A DNA stretch of 64,000 nt from CAVUCH01 sp963763095 (GCA_963763095.1 CAVXNR010000011.1:62001-126000); one strand, 5' to 3'; shown: positions 27,644 to 37,100, counted from the first letter of the stretch. Numbers and translations are program-made. The notes: a model not told the origin generated them from the sequence alone.

Positions 27644-28108
27644 CTACCGGGTTTCGGCGAGAGACGCAGTAAGACGATCGCTTGCCGCGCCCAGGCGGCG
27701 CCGGATCGGCGACTGGGCGATCCGCACCGTCTCGACGAGACCGTGAAGTTCCGGACGTAGCCGCTCCATTGCCTCCTCGACTGCCATCCACCGTCGCCGC
27801 CGATGCGCCGCCTCGCGCCAGGACTCGAGCACGATCGTCACACGCATCACGTACACGTCCACCTGGTAACGCTCGTTCTGCTTCGAGTAGCAATAGCGCC
27901 CGATGGGCTCGCGCGTGAGTTCCCCGAGGAGTCCGGCTTCCTCCTCCGCCTCGCGCACCGCGGCATCGCCGCCAGATTCGCCCCTGTCGAGGGAGCCCTT
28001 TGGAACGGTCCATCCCCGGCCATTCGACTTTCTGACGAGAGCGATCTCAAAGTGCTCACCGTGAATGCGATACGCAATGACGGCTGCCTGTTTGTGTGGT
28101 CGTCCCAT
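27644..28108 (-). CDS. NUDIX hydrolase
   Basis: A 154-residue NUDIX protein starting MGRPHKQAAVIAYRI. The Nudix box GSLDRGESGGDAAVREAEEE (continuing AGL) has all required residues of Gx5Ex7REUxEExGU. Strand-helix order and length fit the family; substrates range over nucleoside diphosphate derivatives, diadenosine polyphosphates or inositol pyrophosphates, and cannot be chosen here. It is convergent with the pyrophosphatase-like gene, separated by 93 bases. Intact. Confidence 0.88.
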   Translation of the reverse strand: MGRPHKQAAVIAYRIHGEHFEIALVRKSNGRGWTVPKGSLDRGESGGDAAVREAEEEAGLLGELTREPIGRYCYSKQNERYQVDVYVMRVTIVLESWREAAHRRRRWMAVEEAMERLRPELHGLVETVRIAQSPIRRRLGAASDRLTASLAETR

Positions 28109-29174
28109 TCAGTCCCTCGAGAGGCGTGTGCTTCGGAGGGGCACGGGGAGCACATCACCCGATGGTGCCTCCGGACGCACGCTCAGCCGGGTCGGCTGCA
28201 GCCCTCACGCCTCACGTACCGAGCATCGGACCTTACGCATAAAATCATTAGGCGACGAGGGCATCGAGCAGGGGAGCGCGTGCTCGCTGCATCCTGAGTG
28301 GGTCTGGTAGATTGGCCCTCAACCCAATCAGGGTACCGAGGCTGGATGACATCGTTGCAACGGCGATGTAAACAGTCGAATAACTCTCGAATGAACGGGA
28401 CCGCTGGTTGATTCGGGCATGAAAGCCGATGACCGCGCCCGGGCGCACGTCGCGCGGATGAGTCAGGCCGGGCGTCACGGTGTCCATCGGTGTCCTCGCC
28501 ATCGCCGTCCACCGTGAACGAGCGAGGGACTGTACTCCGCGACGGCCCTGAAGTCGCCGCTCGCCGTCCCACTGCCAGACCCTCGACGTGCACGATGGTG
28601 CGGATTGGGGACTCCGGTCGACGACGCACCGGCCCGGTCCAACGGCGATGCCCGCGCAGGCCCTCGAGGCGGTGGTTGGGCGTGAAGAGCTCGTTCGGTG
28701 GTTTGTACCAGCGGTATGCGACCACTGGATGACCGGAAGGTAACGACGACGTAACAATGGCGGGGGCGAGTGTGCAGCACGTCCTCACAGCACACGACAA
28801 TCAGCAGCTGTGAGACTCATGTGAGAGAAAGCGGGCTGCCGTGCGCGAGACTTTACGCCCGCGTCGCTTCTTCGCAACACGGCCGTCGAATCGGAAGCAC
28901 ATACTCGCGTGTGATGCGCGTGGGTATACCACGGCAGCGATCGGCGCAGACTGTGACGCTGCGGAATAGCGTCATGGTCCGCGCCGCCGCATCGCCGCCT
29001 GCAAAAGCGAAAGCGGGCACGTCAACGCGTTCTACTGACCCAAGGGGGACGAACTCACGCGGATCGTGGGTTCTGCCGTGATGCTGCGTGATTGCTGGCA
29101 AGACGCGCGCGCACAGCACGTCCTCCTTTCAGCAGGCGCACTCTGTGCGCGCGGGCCGGCGACGTCGGCGATCG
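28109..29174. other. Gene-poor kilobase containing a degraded copy of the 25.9-26.3 kb locus
   Basis: No intact gene is supported. Bases about 28190-28272 match about 25908-25990 (GGCTGCAGCCCTCACGCCTC, then CGTACCG..CATCGGACCT.ACGCA), the 3' part of the small HTH-like gene, and about 28340-28390 match the DNA upstream of that gene (GATGACATCGTTGCAACGGC versus GTGACATCGTTGCGACGCCG). The middle of the gene is deleted in this copy. The rest of the interval shows only short shadow frames. Confidence 0.5.
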
Positions 29175-30089
29175 CTACAACTTCGCCGCACGCTGCAGTT
29201 CACCCTTACGGGCCTCGATGAAGGCGATGAACGCCCGCGTCGCCGTCGGCTGGGCGCGCCCGCGCGAGAGCATGGCGACCGAGCGCCGGAGCCGGTGGCC
29301 CTTGATCCGCACGGGGACGAGAGCCCCGGTGCGCACCTCCTCCCGCATGGCCCACGCCGGCAGCAGCGAGATTCCGACGCCACTCCTCACCATCAGCTTG
29401 ATGAAATCGGTGTCGTTCGACTCGAGTGCCAGATCGGGCTTGATGCCCGCTCGCGCGAAGAACTGGTCGCTGGCCCGCCGGATCGATGCGCCCCGCTCGA
29501 AGAGGATCAGCCGCTCCGTGCGGATGTCCTTCACCGTCGCAAGCTCCACTGCCGCCAGGCGGTGCGCGGGCGAGACCACGAGCAGCAGCTCGTCGTCGAA
29601 CAGCTCCGTGACCTGCAGCGTCGCGGAGTAGACCGGCTTCGACGCGAAGCCCACATCGGCCACGCCCGCCTGGATGTCGCCCACGGTGCGGTCGGTGCTC
29701 ACGGTTGAGCGGAACACGACCTCGACGCGCGGATAGGCTTCCATGAACGCGCGGAAATGGGGCGCGAACAGGTGCACGAAGGCCTGTGTCGCGGCCGCTG
29801 CCCGCACGCGCCCGACCGGTTGATCCCCGTCGTGTCCGAGCCGCCGACGGAGTGCCTCCACCTCCGCGAAGATGCGATCGACGTGCTCGAGGACGGCCTG
29901 TCCAGCCTCCGCGAGCCGCACCCCGTGCCGCGTCCTGATGAACAACGCTTCGCCGAGCTCCTCCTCCAGGGCTTTGATCTGGTGGCTCACCGCGGATTGC
30001 GTCACGTACAGACGCGCCGCCGCACGCGTGAAGCTCGACGTCTCCGCAACCGTTCGGAATGTCCGCAGCTGGGTCAGGTCGAAAGCCAT
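29175..30089 (-). CDS. LysR-family transcriptional regulator
   Basis: A 304-residue LysR regulator. The N-terminal winged HTH reads MAFDLTQLRTFRTVAETSSF, TRAAARLYVTQSAVSHQIKA; a linker helix follows, then the two-lobed effector domain from about residue 90 (VGRVRAAAATQAFVHLFAPH, VRSGVGISLLPAWAMREEV). GGAGG lies 8-9 bases before the ATG at 30089. The divergent HAD gene at 30247 is the natural target by LysR convention, with the shared 157-base region as operator; effector unknown. Intact. Confidence 0.93.
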   Translation of the reverse strand: MAFDLTQLRTFRTVAETSSFTRAAARLYVTQSAVSHQIKALEEELGEALFIRTRHGVRLAEAGQAVLEHVDRIFAEVEALRRRLGHDGDQPVGRVRAAAATQAFVHLFAPHFRAFMEAYPRVEVVFRSTVSTDRTVGDIQAGVADVGFASKPVYSATLQVTELFDDELLLVVSPAHRLAAVELATVKDIRTERLILFERGASIRRASDQFFARAGIKPDLALESNDTDFIKLMVRSGVGISLLPAWAMREEVRTGALVPVRIKGHRLRRSVAMLSRGRAQPTATRAFIAFIEARKGELQRAAKL

Positions 30090-30115
30090 CGGGACCGCCT
30101 CCAGGTATTAGGCTG

Positions 30116-30143
30116 CATCATGTCAGACATCAAAACAATGATG
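30116..30143. promoter_or_regulatory. Candidate LysR operator
   Basis: CATCAT (30116-30121) and ATGATG (30138-30143) are inverted arms separated by 16 bases in the gap between the divergent LysR and HAD genes, 27 bases upstream of the LysR start. Position suits autoregulation. It does not match a textbook T-N11-A box exactly, so this is tentative. Confidence 0.25.
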
Positions 30144-30246
30144 TTGTTCGATGGCGGGGCGGCCGGTAGGGTGTACGTGGATAGTTCGCCGGGACGGCCC
30201 CGGCCGCAATGAGCGTTTGCCCACGGGTAGTCCTGTGAAGGTTGAT

Positions 30247-31077
30247 ATGAGAAAGCAATTCCTGCTCGCGAGCGATTTCGATCAAACGCTGAGCTTCAAC
30301 GATTCGGGTATCGTCCTGAGCGAGCTGCTCGGGACGTCGGGCTTCGTCGAAAAAGTCGCCGGTCTGTCGCGCCTCAACCTGGTGCAGCAGGGAGGCGAGC
30401 TGGCGTATCTCCTGCTGCACGATCCCGAGTACCGTCGCGTGCGGCGCGAGCACCTCGTGGAGGTTGGCCGCCGCATCCGGCTGAAGGCGAACATCGATCT
30501 CCTCGCCGAGTGCCTCGCCGATGGCATCGACGGGTACGGCTTCGAGTTCTTCGTCATCTCCGCCGCACCGGAAGAAGTCATCCAGTCGGCGCTGAAAGGG
30601 ATTGTCGAGCCGTCACACATCTTCGGCACGCGATTCACCTATGACGAGGCGTCCGGAGAGATCGAATCCATTCAGCGCGTGTCGGCGGGCTACGGCAAGG
30701 TGGCGGTGCTCGACGAGCTGCAGTCGCGGCTCGGCGTCACGCACGATCGGATCGTCTACATGGGCGACGGCAGCTCCGACGTGCACGTGATGCTGCACGT
30801 CAACCGGCGCGACGGGCTCACCATCGCCGTGTCGGAGACGAAGTTCATCGCGCAGATCGCACGGCGCACGGTGCTGAGCGACGATGCGTTGAGCGTGCTC
30901 GTGCCGGTGCTGGAGGAGATCGTCGGGTGGGATGCCACTCACATCCGGGCCTTCTTCGAAAGGCGCGGCTTCCTGATCCAGGAATGGGACAAGGTTCGCA
31001 CCGACCTGCTGACGCTGCGGTCCACAGGTGACGATGTCGAACCGGCGGCGATCCGGACGGGGGCAGCCGTTGTCTGA
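30247..31077 (+). CDS. HAD-superfamily phosphatase (PSPase-like)
   Basis: A 276-residue HAD hydrolase. Motif I is LASDFDQTLSFND (DxDxT), motif II FFVISAAPEE (Ser), the Lys of motif III is probably in SAGYGKVAVLDEL, and motif IV is VYMGDGSSDVHVM. The layout matches phosphoserine-phosphatase-like IB enzymes with a helical cap after motif I, so it should remove phosphate from a small metabolite. Start at ATG 30247, with GAAGG 5 bases upstream; the frame is open further up. Its last 50 bases overlap the next gene, implying translational coupling. Divergent LysR gene upstream. Confidence 0.85.
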   Translation: MRKQFLLASDFDQTLSFNDSGIVLSELLGTSGFVEKVAGLSRLNLVQQGGELAYLLLHDPEYRRVRREHLVEVGRRIRLKANIDLLAECLADGIDGYGFEFFVISAAPEEVIQSALKGIVEPSHIFGTRFTYDEASGEIESIQRVSAGYGKVAVLDELQSRLGVTHDRIVYMGDGSSDVHVMLHVNRRDGLTIAVSETKFIAQIARRTVLSDDALSVLVPVLEEIVGWDATHIRAFFERRGFLIQEWDKVRTDLLTLRSTGDDVEPAAIRTGAAVV

Positions 31078-31312
31078 GTGGGTGGGGTGGCTGGCAACGG
31101 CCGTGTTCGTCGGGTCGTACTTCGTCCGCCCCTCGCGGCTGCTCGTCGTGCAGGTGGCCGGTGCGTTGACCTGGCTCGCCTACGGGCTGCTCACCTGGCA
31201 GCCGCCCGTGATCGTCTCGAACCTCGTGGTGGCGGGAGCTGCGGCCTTTCGGGTGCTGGCGCCGCGCGTGGCCGTGCGCGGAATGCGTCTGGAGCCGCGC
31301 GTCACGGACTGA
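31028..31312 (+). CDS. Small SemiSWEET-like membrane protein
   Basis: About 94 residues with three hydrophobic segments: WVGWLATAVFVGSYF, LLVVQVAGALTWLAYGLLTW and PPVIVSNLVVAGAAAFRVL. The order and the G-W-L..SY and W-L-A-Y-G-L..P-P-V-I-V-S-N residues resemble SemiSWEET or PQ-loop proteins (small sugar or metabolite carriers that dimerise), also seen in YgjV-like proteins. It begins inside the end of the HAD gene in another frame, starting at GTG 31028 or ATG 31034. Function is inference. Confidence 0.65.
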   Translation: MTMSNRRRSGRGQPLSEWVGWLATAVFVGSYFVRPSRLLVVQVAGALTWLAYGLLTWQPPVIVSNLVVAGAAAFRVLAPRVAVRGMRLEPRVTD

Positions 31313-31336
31313 TCGTTGCAGCGCGTGCAGCGCCGC

Positions 31337-32616
31337 TCAACCGCCGGGTTTCGGGTGCACGCGCAGCGCGAGGAGCCCCCCGCACACGAACGCGGCGGCC
31401 AGCAGGCGGAGTCCGAGCGAGTAGTCCCCGGTGAGGTCCTTCAGCGTGCCCATGACGTACGGGCCCACGAACCCGCCGAGGTTCCCGATCGAGTTGATCA
31501 TCGCGATACCGCCAGCGGCTGATGTGCCGCTGAGGAACGCGGTCGGCAATCCCCAGAATGGCGGGATGGAGCTCCAGCGCCCAATCACCGCCAGCGAGAG
31601 CGCCACGACCGCGATCCCCGGCGCCACGTTGAACGATACAAACGCAAGACCGGCGGCCGCGCACCAGGCCGCGAGCGCCACGTGCCAGTTCCGTTCGCGT
31701 GTCTTGTCCGAGTGGCGCCCCCACAGCACCATCACCGGGACCGTGCAGAGCGGCGGGATGGCAGCGATGAGGCCCAGCGTGGACCTGGTCACGTCCGGAA
31801 ACGCGAGGGCCAGGATCTTCGGCATGAACATGTCGAGCCCGTAGCCGCCGATCACAAGCAGGAAGTACACGAAGCTCAGTAGCAGCACCTTCCGGTTCGC
31901 CAGCGTCTGCCGCAATGACATGTGCCCGCTGAGCCGTTGGCGTTCGGCGCGTTCCGCGTCCATCCGTGCCGCGAGCCAGGTGCGTTCGTCGCTCGTGAGC
32001 CACCGCGCCTCCCGTGGCCCGTTCGGCAGGTACACGAGCACCGCGATTCCGAAGAGCATCGCGGGGATGCCCTCGATCAGGAAGAGCCACTGCCACCCGC
32101 GCAAGCCGAACTGCGGATGGTCGAGCAGGAGTCCTGACACTGGCCCACCGATTACGCCGGAGATCGCGGCGGCCGTCATGAAGAGCGCGACCGTCCGCGA
32201 CCGGTATCGGACGGAAACCAGTACGTCAGGTAGAGGATGATTCCCGGGAAGAACCCCGCCTCGCCGGCGCCCAGCAGGAAGCGGAGCGCATAGAAGGCCC
32301 CGGGTGTCTGCACGAACATCATGCTGGAGGAGATGAGCCCCCAGAGGATCATGATGCGGGCGATCCACAGCCGTGCCCCCACCTTCTCGAGGATGACGTT
32401 GCTCGGCACCTCGAAGAAGAAGTAGCCGATGAAGAAGATCCCGGCGCCGAACGAGTAGACCGTGTCGCTGAAGCGCAGGTCCGACTGCATCTGCAGCGCG
32501 GCGAACCCCACGTTGACACGGTCGAGGAACGCTGTGATGTAGCAGGCGCACAGGAAAGGAACGAGCCGCAGCGTCGCCTTCCGGATGATGCGGTCTTCGT
32601 ACACGAGCGCGTCCAT
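31337..32616 (-). pseudogene. MFS transporter (anion:cation symporter type), single frameshift
   Basis: A 12-helix major facilitator of the ACS family, which imports organic anions such as sugar acids or aromatic acids. From the ATG at 32616 (MDALVYEDRIIRKATLRLVP) the frame runs through FLCACYITAFLDRVNVGFAA, the D-R-x-N family mark, to YLTYWFPS. One missing base at about 32208-32211 (a CCC run read as CC) shifts the frame; homology then continues as YRSRTVALFMTAAAISGVIG to the stop at 31337 (RVHPKPGG). Repaired length about 426 aa. Everything else is conserved, so this may be an assembly indel rather than a dead gene. Convergent with the SemiSWEET-like gene. Confidence 0.85.
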
Positions 32617-32819
32617 CGAATGCCCCAGCCGAGTGCACCTGCCGCACTCGCGCCCGCGGAATGCGGGACGTCCGTGCCTGGGTGCGGTGTCGTCACTATA
32701 TCCGCGGCGGTCCGATCGGGAATGCGGATTGTCGGGATGGAACAAGAATGGGAACAAGAATACGTCCGGGCAGCAGGCGGGCGCCTGGTGCCGAGCGGCG
32801 TATCGCCTAACGGGCGGGG

Positions 32820-34021
32820 CTACTCTGCGACCGCAGCGGTGAACCGCCGCTCGACGACCTGTCCATCCACGCCGAGGGGCGGAAGCACGCGGCCGTTCAC
32901 TTCGATCGACAGCGCCCCCGCGTCGCCCGCGCGCAGCACGATCGTGCGCTGCGCGTTCAGCACGATGTCTTCGCCAGGCTGGAGCTCGCGCGCATCCGTG
33001 CGGCCATCAACGACCACGCGGACCCAGCACCTCCGCAGCGGTTTGATGTGGATCGTCAGCGCTGCGGCGCCGGGCGGCTCCGGCGCGCGGTCGATGGCAC
33101 GGGTTCCGCTCGATCCCGTGCTCGACGTGACCTCCCGGTCCCGGGGAACGGGAACCGGGGTCTCGGCGGGCACGGGCGCGAACGAAGCGGCAGCGAGTGG
33201 CGGCGGCGTGGTGCGGACGCGAGGCACGGCTGGCGACCCGTGGAGGACGAGCGACAAGGCCCCGGCGGCGCCTGCCACGACGGGCACTCGAAGCCACCTC
33301 CTTCCGGGCTCGCTCCGTGCGGCGGCAACCGGCGGATTCCCTACGCCGGCAGCCGGCCGAGCCGCTGAACGGCCCGTTCCCGCCGGCGGAGCGGCGACGA
33401 CATCACGAGCCACCGAGCCGATCGGTTCGACCCTCGAAACCTGCGGCTCGAGCGCCGAACTCGCGGCGTCCGGTGCCTCCACCCGCATCGCCGGAATCAC
33501 GTCCTTGGCACGCGCTGCAGGCTCGAACACCACCGTCGGCGGCTCGATCTCGAAATCCTCCGCAGTCGTCGGCATCGGCTCCGACGCCGCCTGCGGCACG
33601 CGCTGAAGCCCGGCAATGAGGCTCTCGAGGGCCGCCGCGGCCTCACGGCGGCGTTCGACCATTGCCTCGATCTCCTGCGCGATGCGGTCGCGCTCACGTG
33701 TGGGGACTTCGAGGCTGGCGGCCGCCTGTTCCTCGGCCGCGGCGATCACACGCGTAGCATACCGGCGCGCGGCGCCACACCGGACGCGAGCGTCTTCTTC
33801 GGCGGCCACGCATGAGCGCAGCAGGGAGCGTTCGAGCTCTCCCATGCGGTCCATTCACGCAGCGCCTCAGCCTGCTGCTCCCGAAGGCGCACCAGGTCCG
33901 CCTCGAGTGCTTCGAGGGCGATGACACCCGCATCGAGCGCGGCGCGTACGCTGGGTGGGTCGTACCCGCGGAACACGATTTTGAACGACCGGTCGCGCAC
34001 GCCAGGCGCCACCAAGGGCAT
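32820..34021 (-). pseudogene. DivIVA-like N-terminus with DUF4115 (RodZ-type) C-terminus, single frameshift
   Basis: From the ATG at 34021 (AGAGGGA upstream) the first frame reads SFKIVFRGYDPPSVRAALDA, the lipid-binding start of DivIVA-type proteins, and a coiled coil LEADLVRLREQQAEALRE. Around 33840-33855 homology moves to the neighbouring frame, continuing the coil GELERSLLRSCVAAEEDARV and AQEIEAMVERRREAAAALES. A Pro/Ala-rich linker with one short hydrophobic segment (VPVVAGAAGALSLVLHG) follows, then a beta-rich end RRCWVRVVVDGRTDARELQP resembling the DUF4115 domain of RodZ. Total about 400 aa repaired. A role in cell-pole or cell-shape organisation is inferred from the two domains. It is downstream of actP on the same strand. 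Confidence 0.65.
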
Positions 34022-34220
34022 CTGTCCCTCTGTATTCACTGTCGCTCTTATCGGCGTCCCCTCGGGCCGTCTGCACGGCGCTTCCGCGGCAGACACAAGC
34101 GGCTGCTTCGCGTCGCGCCCAGCACGGAACGTCACCAGGCTGCGCGTCTCTTCGTATTGCTGCGCTCGCCGGGAGCGACGCCATGGCTCACCATCGACCG
34201 CCCGCGTGTCGGGCGCCGGG

Positions 34221-35756
34221 TCAGATCCTCTCGCCCAGATGCACGCGTTCCGCCACCTCCGCGTACCTCCGCTCCGATTCCGGTTCCGGCCAGAGCACGG
34301 TCGTGACGATTGCCACCGCGAAGGAGAGCGGGATTGAGATGATCCCCGGGTTCTTCAGGGGCACGATGGCGGCGGGCTGGTGCAGCAGGTCGACCATGAT
34401 GGCGGGTGAGAGCGCGATGAGGAGCAGGCTCGACGCGGTGCCGGCGAACATGCTGAGCTGCGCGGCGCGCGTGGTGAAGCGCCGCCAGAAGATCGAGAGC
34501 ACGAGCGCGGGGAAGTTGGCGCTTGCGGCGATGGCGAACGCGAGCCCCACCATGTACGCGACATTCTGGCCCTTGAACGCGATGCCGAGCGCGATCGACA
34601 GGATGCCGAGGAGCACGGTCGAGAGCCGCGCGACCCGCAGCTGCTCGTGTTCGCTCGCGCTGCCATGACGCACGACGTTCACCCACAGGTCGTGCGACAG
34701 CGCGGCGGCGCCGGCCAGCGTGAGCCCCGCGACAACCGCGAGAATCGTCGCGAACGCGACCGCGGCGATGAACCCGAGAAATGCCTGTCCGCCGACGGCT
34801 TCGGCAAGCAGGGGCGCCGCCATGTTGCCGCCGGGGTCCACAGCCCGAATCGGTCCCTGCCCGACGATCACCATCGCGCCAAAGCCGAGAATGAACGTGA
34901 GGAGGTAGAACGCTCCGATGAACCCGGTGGCGTAGTTCACCGAGACGCGCGCGGTGGCGGAATCCGGCACCGTGTAGAAGCGCATGAGGATGTGGGGCAG
35001 TCCTGCCGTGCCGAACATCAGCGCGAGGCCGAGCGACACCGCATCCAGCGGATCGCTGACGAGCCGTCCCGGCCCGAGCACCCCAGCCCCGTACTGATCC
35101 GCGGCCGCGGCGAACAGCGCGAGAGGGTTGAAGGAGAAACGCGCCAGCACGAGAAGGGCGAGGATCAGCGCGCCGGTCATCAGCAGCACCGCCTTCACGA
35201 TCTGCACCCACGTCGTCGCGAGCATTCCCCCGAAGAGGACGTACGCGAGCATGACCGCGCCGACGATCACGATGGCCACCGAGTAGTCGAGGCCGAAGAG
35301 CAGCCGCACGAGATTCCCGGCGCCGACCATCTGCGCGATGAGGTAGAAAATCACGACCGCGAGAGAGCCCGCGGCGGCTGCCACGCGCACGGGTCCTTGT
35401 CGCAGGCGCAAAGCCACCACGTCCGTGAACGTGTATTTGCCGAGATTGCGGAGCGGTTCGGCAATGAGAAAGAGGACGACCGGCCATCCGACGAGAAAGC
35501 CGATCGAGTAGATCAGGCCATCGAAACCGGACAGGGAGACCAGGCCCGCGATGCCGAGAAAGCTTGCCGCGCTCATGTAGTCGCCGGCAAGCGCGAGGCC
35601 GTTCTGGAACCCGCTGATGCTGCGGCCCGCGGCGTAGAAGTGCTCCGTGCTCCGCGTCTTCCGCGCGGCCCACCAGGTGATCCCGAGCGACAGCGCGATG
35701 AAGATGAGAAAGCCGGTGATGGCCGACGCATTCGGCTCGCCGAGTGACGTCGTCAT
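34221..35756 (-). CDS. actP: Cation/acetate symporter
   Basis: An SSS-family sodium:solute symporter of the ActP type, taking up acetate and related short acids across the inner membrane. 511 aa, about 13 hydrophobic segments. Typical motifs: STEHFYAAGRSISGFQNGLA, LAGDYMSAASFLGIAGLVSL and GTAGLPHILMRFYTVPD, the last being the ActP/YcgO-like hallmark. The start codon overlaps the stop of the DUF485 gene (ATGA), as in yjcH-actP of enteric bacteria. No frameshift. Phosphoketolase at 42-45 kb would make acetyl phosphate, so acetate metabolism recurs in this window, though the genes are not one operon. Confidence 0.92.
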   Translation of the reverse strand: MTTSLGEPNASAITGFLIFIALSLGITWWAARKTRSTEHFYAAGRSISGFQNGLALAGDYMSAASFLGIAGLVSLSGFDGLIYSIGFLVGWPVVLFLIAEPLRNLGKYTFTDVVALRLRQGPVRVAAAAGSLAVVIFYLIAQMVGAGNLVRLLFGLDYSVAIVIVGAVMLAYVLFGGMLATTWVQIVKAVLLMTGALILALLVLARFSFNPLALFAAAADQYGAGVLGPGRLVSDPLDAVSLGLALMFGTAGLPHILMRFYTVPDSATARVSVNYATGFIGAFYLLTFILGFGAMVIVGQGPIRAVDPGGNMAAPLLAEAVGGQAFLGFIAAVAFATILAVVAGLTLAGAAALSHDLWVNVVRHGSASEHEQLRVARLSTVLLGILSIALGIAFKGQNVAYMVGLAFAIAASANFPALVLSIFWRRFTTRAAQLSMFAGTASSLLLIALSPAIMVDLLHQPAAIVPLKNPGIISIPLSFAVAIVTTVLWPEPESERRYAEVAERVHLGERI

Positions 35757-36046
35757 CGTTCGCTCCTCAGCCTGGCAATCGCGGCGTCGTAGTGGCGATT
35801 CGCCCAGACCACATAGGCCGCGATGAGAACCCAGGCCGTCGCGATGACGAACACCCCGAGCAGGATGCCCACGCTCAGGCCTGGCACGATTGGCCTCGTG
35901 AGCAGGGGCTTGTCGAATGCAACGAGAAGGATGAAGCCGAAGTAGACGGTCATCATCGCGAACGTGAGCCCGAGAGCCACGCGCCAGCGTGACGCGGCGA
36001 GCAGGCGCAGGCGCTCGGACGAGGCGGCGCGCAGCGAATCCGGCAC
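35753..36046 (-). CDS. DUF485 membrane protein (YjcH-like), partner of ActP
   Basis: A 97-residue protein with two membrane segments, RVALGLTFAMMTVYFGFILL and SVGILLGVFVIATAWVLIAA, joined by a loop with PIVPGL. This is the DUF485/YjcH pattern nearly always found upstream of actP. I choose the GTG at 36046 because GGAGGATTGCTACC precedes it exactly; the frame is open far upstream, but that part is Arg/Pro/Ala-rich antisense sequence. It overlaps actP by 4 bases and is probably co-translated. Its molecular role is unknown. Confidence 0.85.
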   Translation of the reverse strand: MPDSLRAASSERLRLLAASRWRVALGLTFAMMTVYFGFILLVAFDKPLLTRPIVPGLSVGILLGVFVIATAWVLIAAYVVWANRHYDAAIARLRSER

Positions 36047-36253
36047 GGTAGCAATCCTCCAGTACGCAGCCGGTGCAGAGCCGGCGCTCAGTGCCGCGTG
36101 GCGCCCGAACTTCAGCTCCGGCGTGAACACACGAGCGCGCAGCATATCAGCGCGCTCACGATCTTCAAGCATGACGTGAGCGGCACACGGTCCGGGCATG
36201 CACCTTGCGCCATCGACTCCTTCGGAATCGACAGCCCTTGTGAAGGAGGCACC

Positions 36254-36583
36254 ATGGCATCTGCAACACCCGTCACGGACCACGAGGAAATTCGCGAGTG
36301 GGTCGAGTCCCGTGGCGGACGGCCCGCGTGCGTGAAGGGCACGGCGGCGCTGCTGCGCGTGGACTTCGGTGAGCCGGATGAGAAGCTTCAGCCGATCGAA
36401 TGGGACCAGTGGTTCGAGACGTTCGATTCGCGCAATCTCGCGGCGCTGATCCAGGAAGGCGGCGCGAGCCGGTTCATCAAGCTGGTGAGCCGCGAGTCCG
36501 CCGGGACACGCGGTGGCGGTGGCGGGCGCGGCCGCGGCCGCTCGAACGGACGCACGGTCGCTGGCAGCGAAGCGCGCCGGTAG
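36254..36583 (+). CDS. Conserved hypothetical protein with Gly/Arg-rich tail
   Basis: A 109-residue protein, AAGGAGGCACC directly before the ATG. The N-terminal part HEEIREWVESRGGRPACVKG, LLRVDFGEPDEKLQPIEWDQ and FETFDSRNLAALIQ belongs to a small conserved family of unknown function (some relatives are mislabelled as glucan branching enzymes in annotations). The tail is RGGGGGRGRGRSNGRT, an RGG-like basic stretch that could bind nucleic acid. The following DNA continues as basic low complexity in other frames, so the C-terminus may be longer in reality and cut here by a frameshift. Confidence 0.7.
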   Translation: MASATPVTDHEEIREWVESRGGRPACVKGTAALLRVDFGEPDEKLQPIEWDQWFETFDSRNLAALIQEGGASRFIKLVSRESAGTRGGGGGRGRGRSNGRTVAGSEARR

Positions 36584-36978
36584 CGAAGTCTGGCCGCATA
36601 AGCGGCGCAGGGCGCGGCGAAGGGCGGAGGCTCCGCGCGCGCGTCCGCGAACGCGTCCGGCTCTGCGTCTGGCTGCAGGCCGCAAGCGCGCAGGGAGTGC
36701 AAAGGCGGCCGGCGCACGCAAGGGCGCGCGCAAAGTCGAGCGCAGCCGGTGGGCGCTCCAGGAAGACGGCCGCTCGGGCCGGCACGAAGCGCGGCGGCTC
36801 CACTGGCGCGGCGCGATCGACGGCGGGGCGATCCGGCGGGAAGAGGAGCGGCCGCAAGACGGGCGGCGGCGCGGCGGCGGCCGCTGAACGGGATCGACCG
36901 GAGACCAGGGCTGCGCGTCCACGGTCGTCGCGAGCGTGACGGTCCGTGGACGGCCAGCCAAACCCGACGGGCTCGATC
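36584..36978. other. Low-complexity basic-tail-like DNA after the RGG protein
   Basis: No separate gene is supported. Different plus frames read as Lys/Arg/Ala histone-H1-like peptide (RLAAGRKRAGSAKAAGARKG and, in another frame, SGGKRSGRKTGGGAAAAAER before a stop at 36889). This is probably the frameshifted continuation of the gene at 36254, or of a lost AlgP/H1-like tail. Confidence 0.4.
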
Positions 36979-37043
36979 AGCCGGAACTCGAAAGTTCCGG
37001 CTCGCGCAGTCGCCCAGCGCCCAGCGCCCAGCGCCCAGCGCCC
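36979..37043. repeat. REP-like hairpin plus heptanucleotide repeat, second copy
   Basis: AGCCGGAACT (36979-36988) and AGTTCCGGCT (36993-37002) form a perfect 10-bp stem. Eight bases later CGCCCAG is repeated four times plus a partial (37011-37043). On the minus strand the order is heptamer then hairpin, exactly as at 4245-4337. The two loci share architecture and the AGCCGG stem core but not full sequence. Confidence 0.75.
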
Positions 37044-37100
37044 GTAGAGAGCACGGCGCACCGGGGCGCCCCATTTCGGCGGTGCCAGGAGCGGCAGCTG

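Noticed and set aside
34132..35673. 513-codon minus frame overlapping actP
   Set aside because: Same strand, different frame, His/Arg/Gly-rich composition; actP has clear transporter motifs and an ATGA overlap with its partner.
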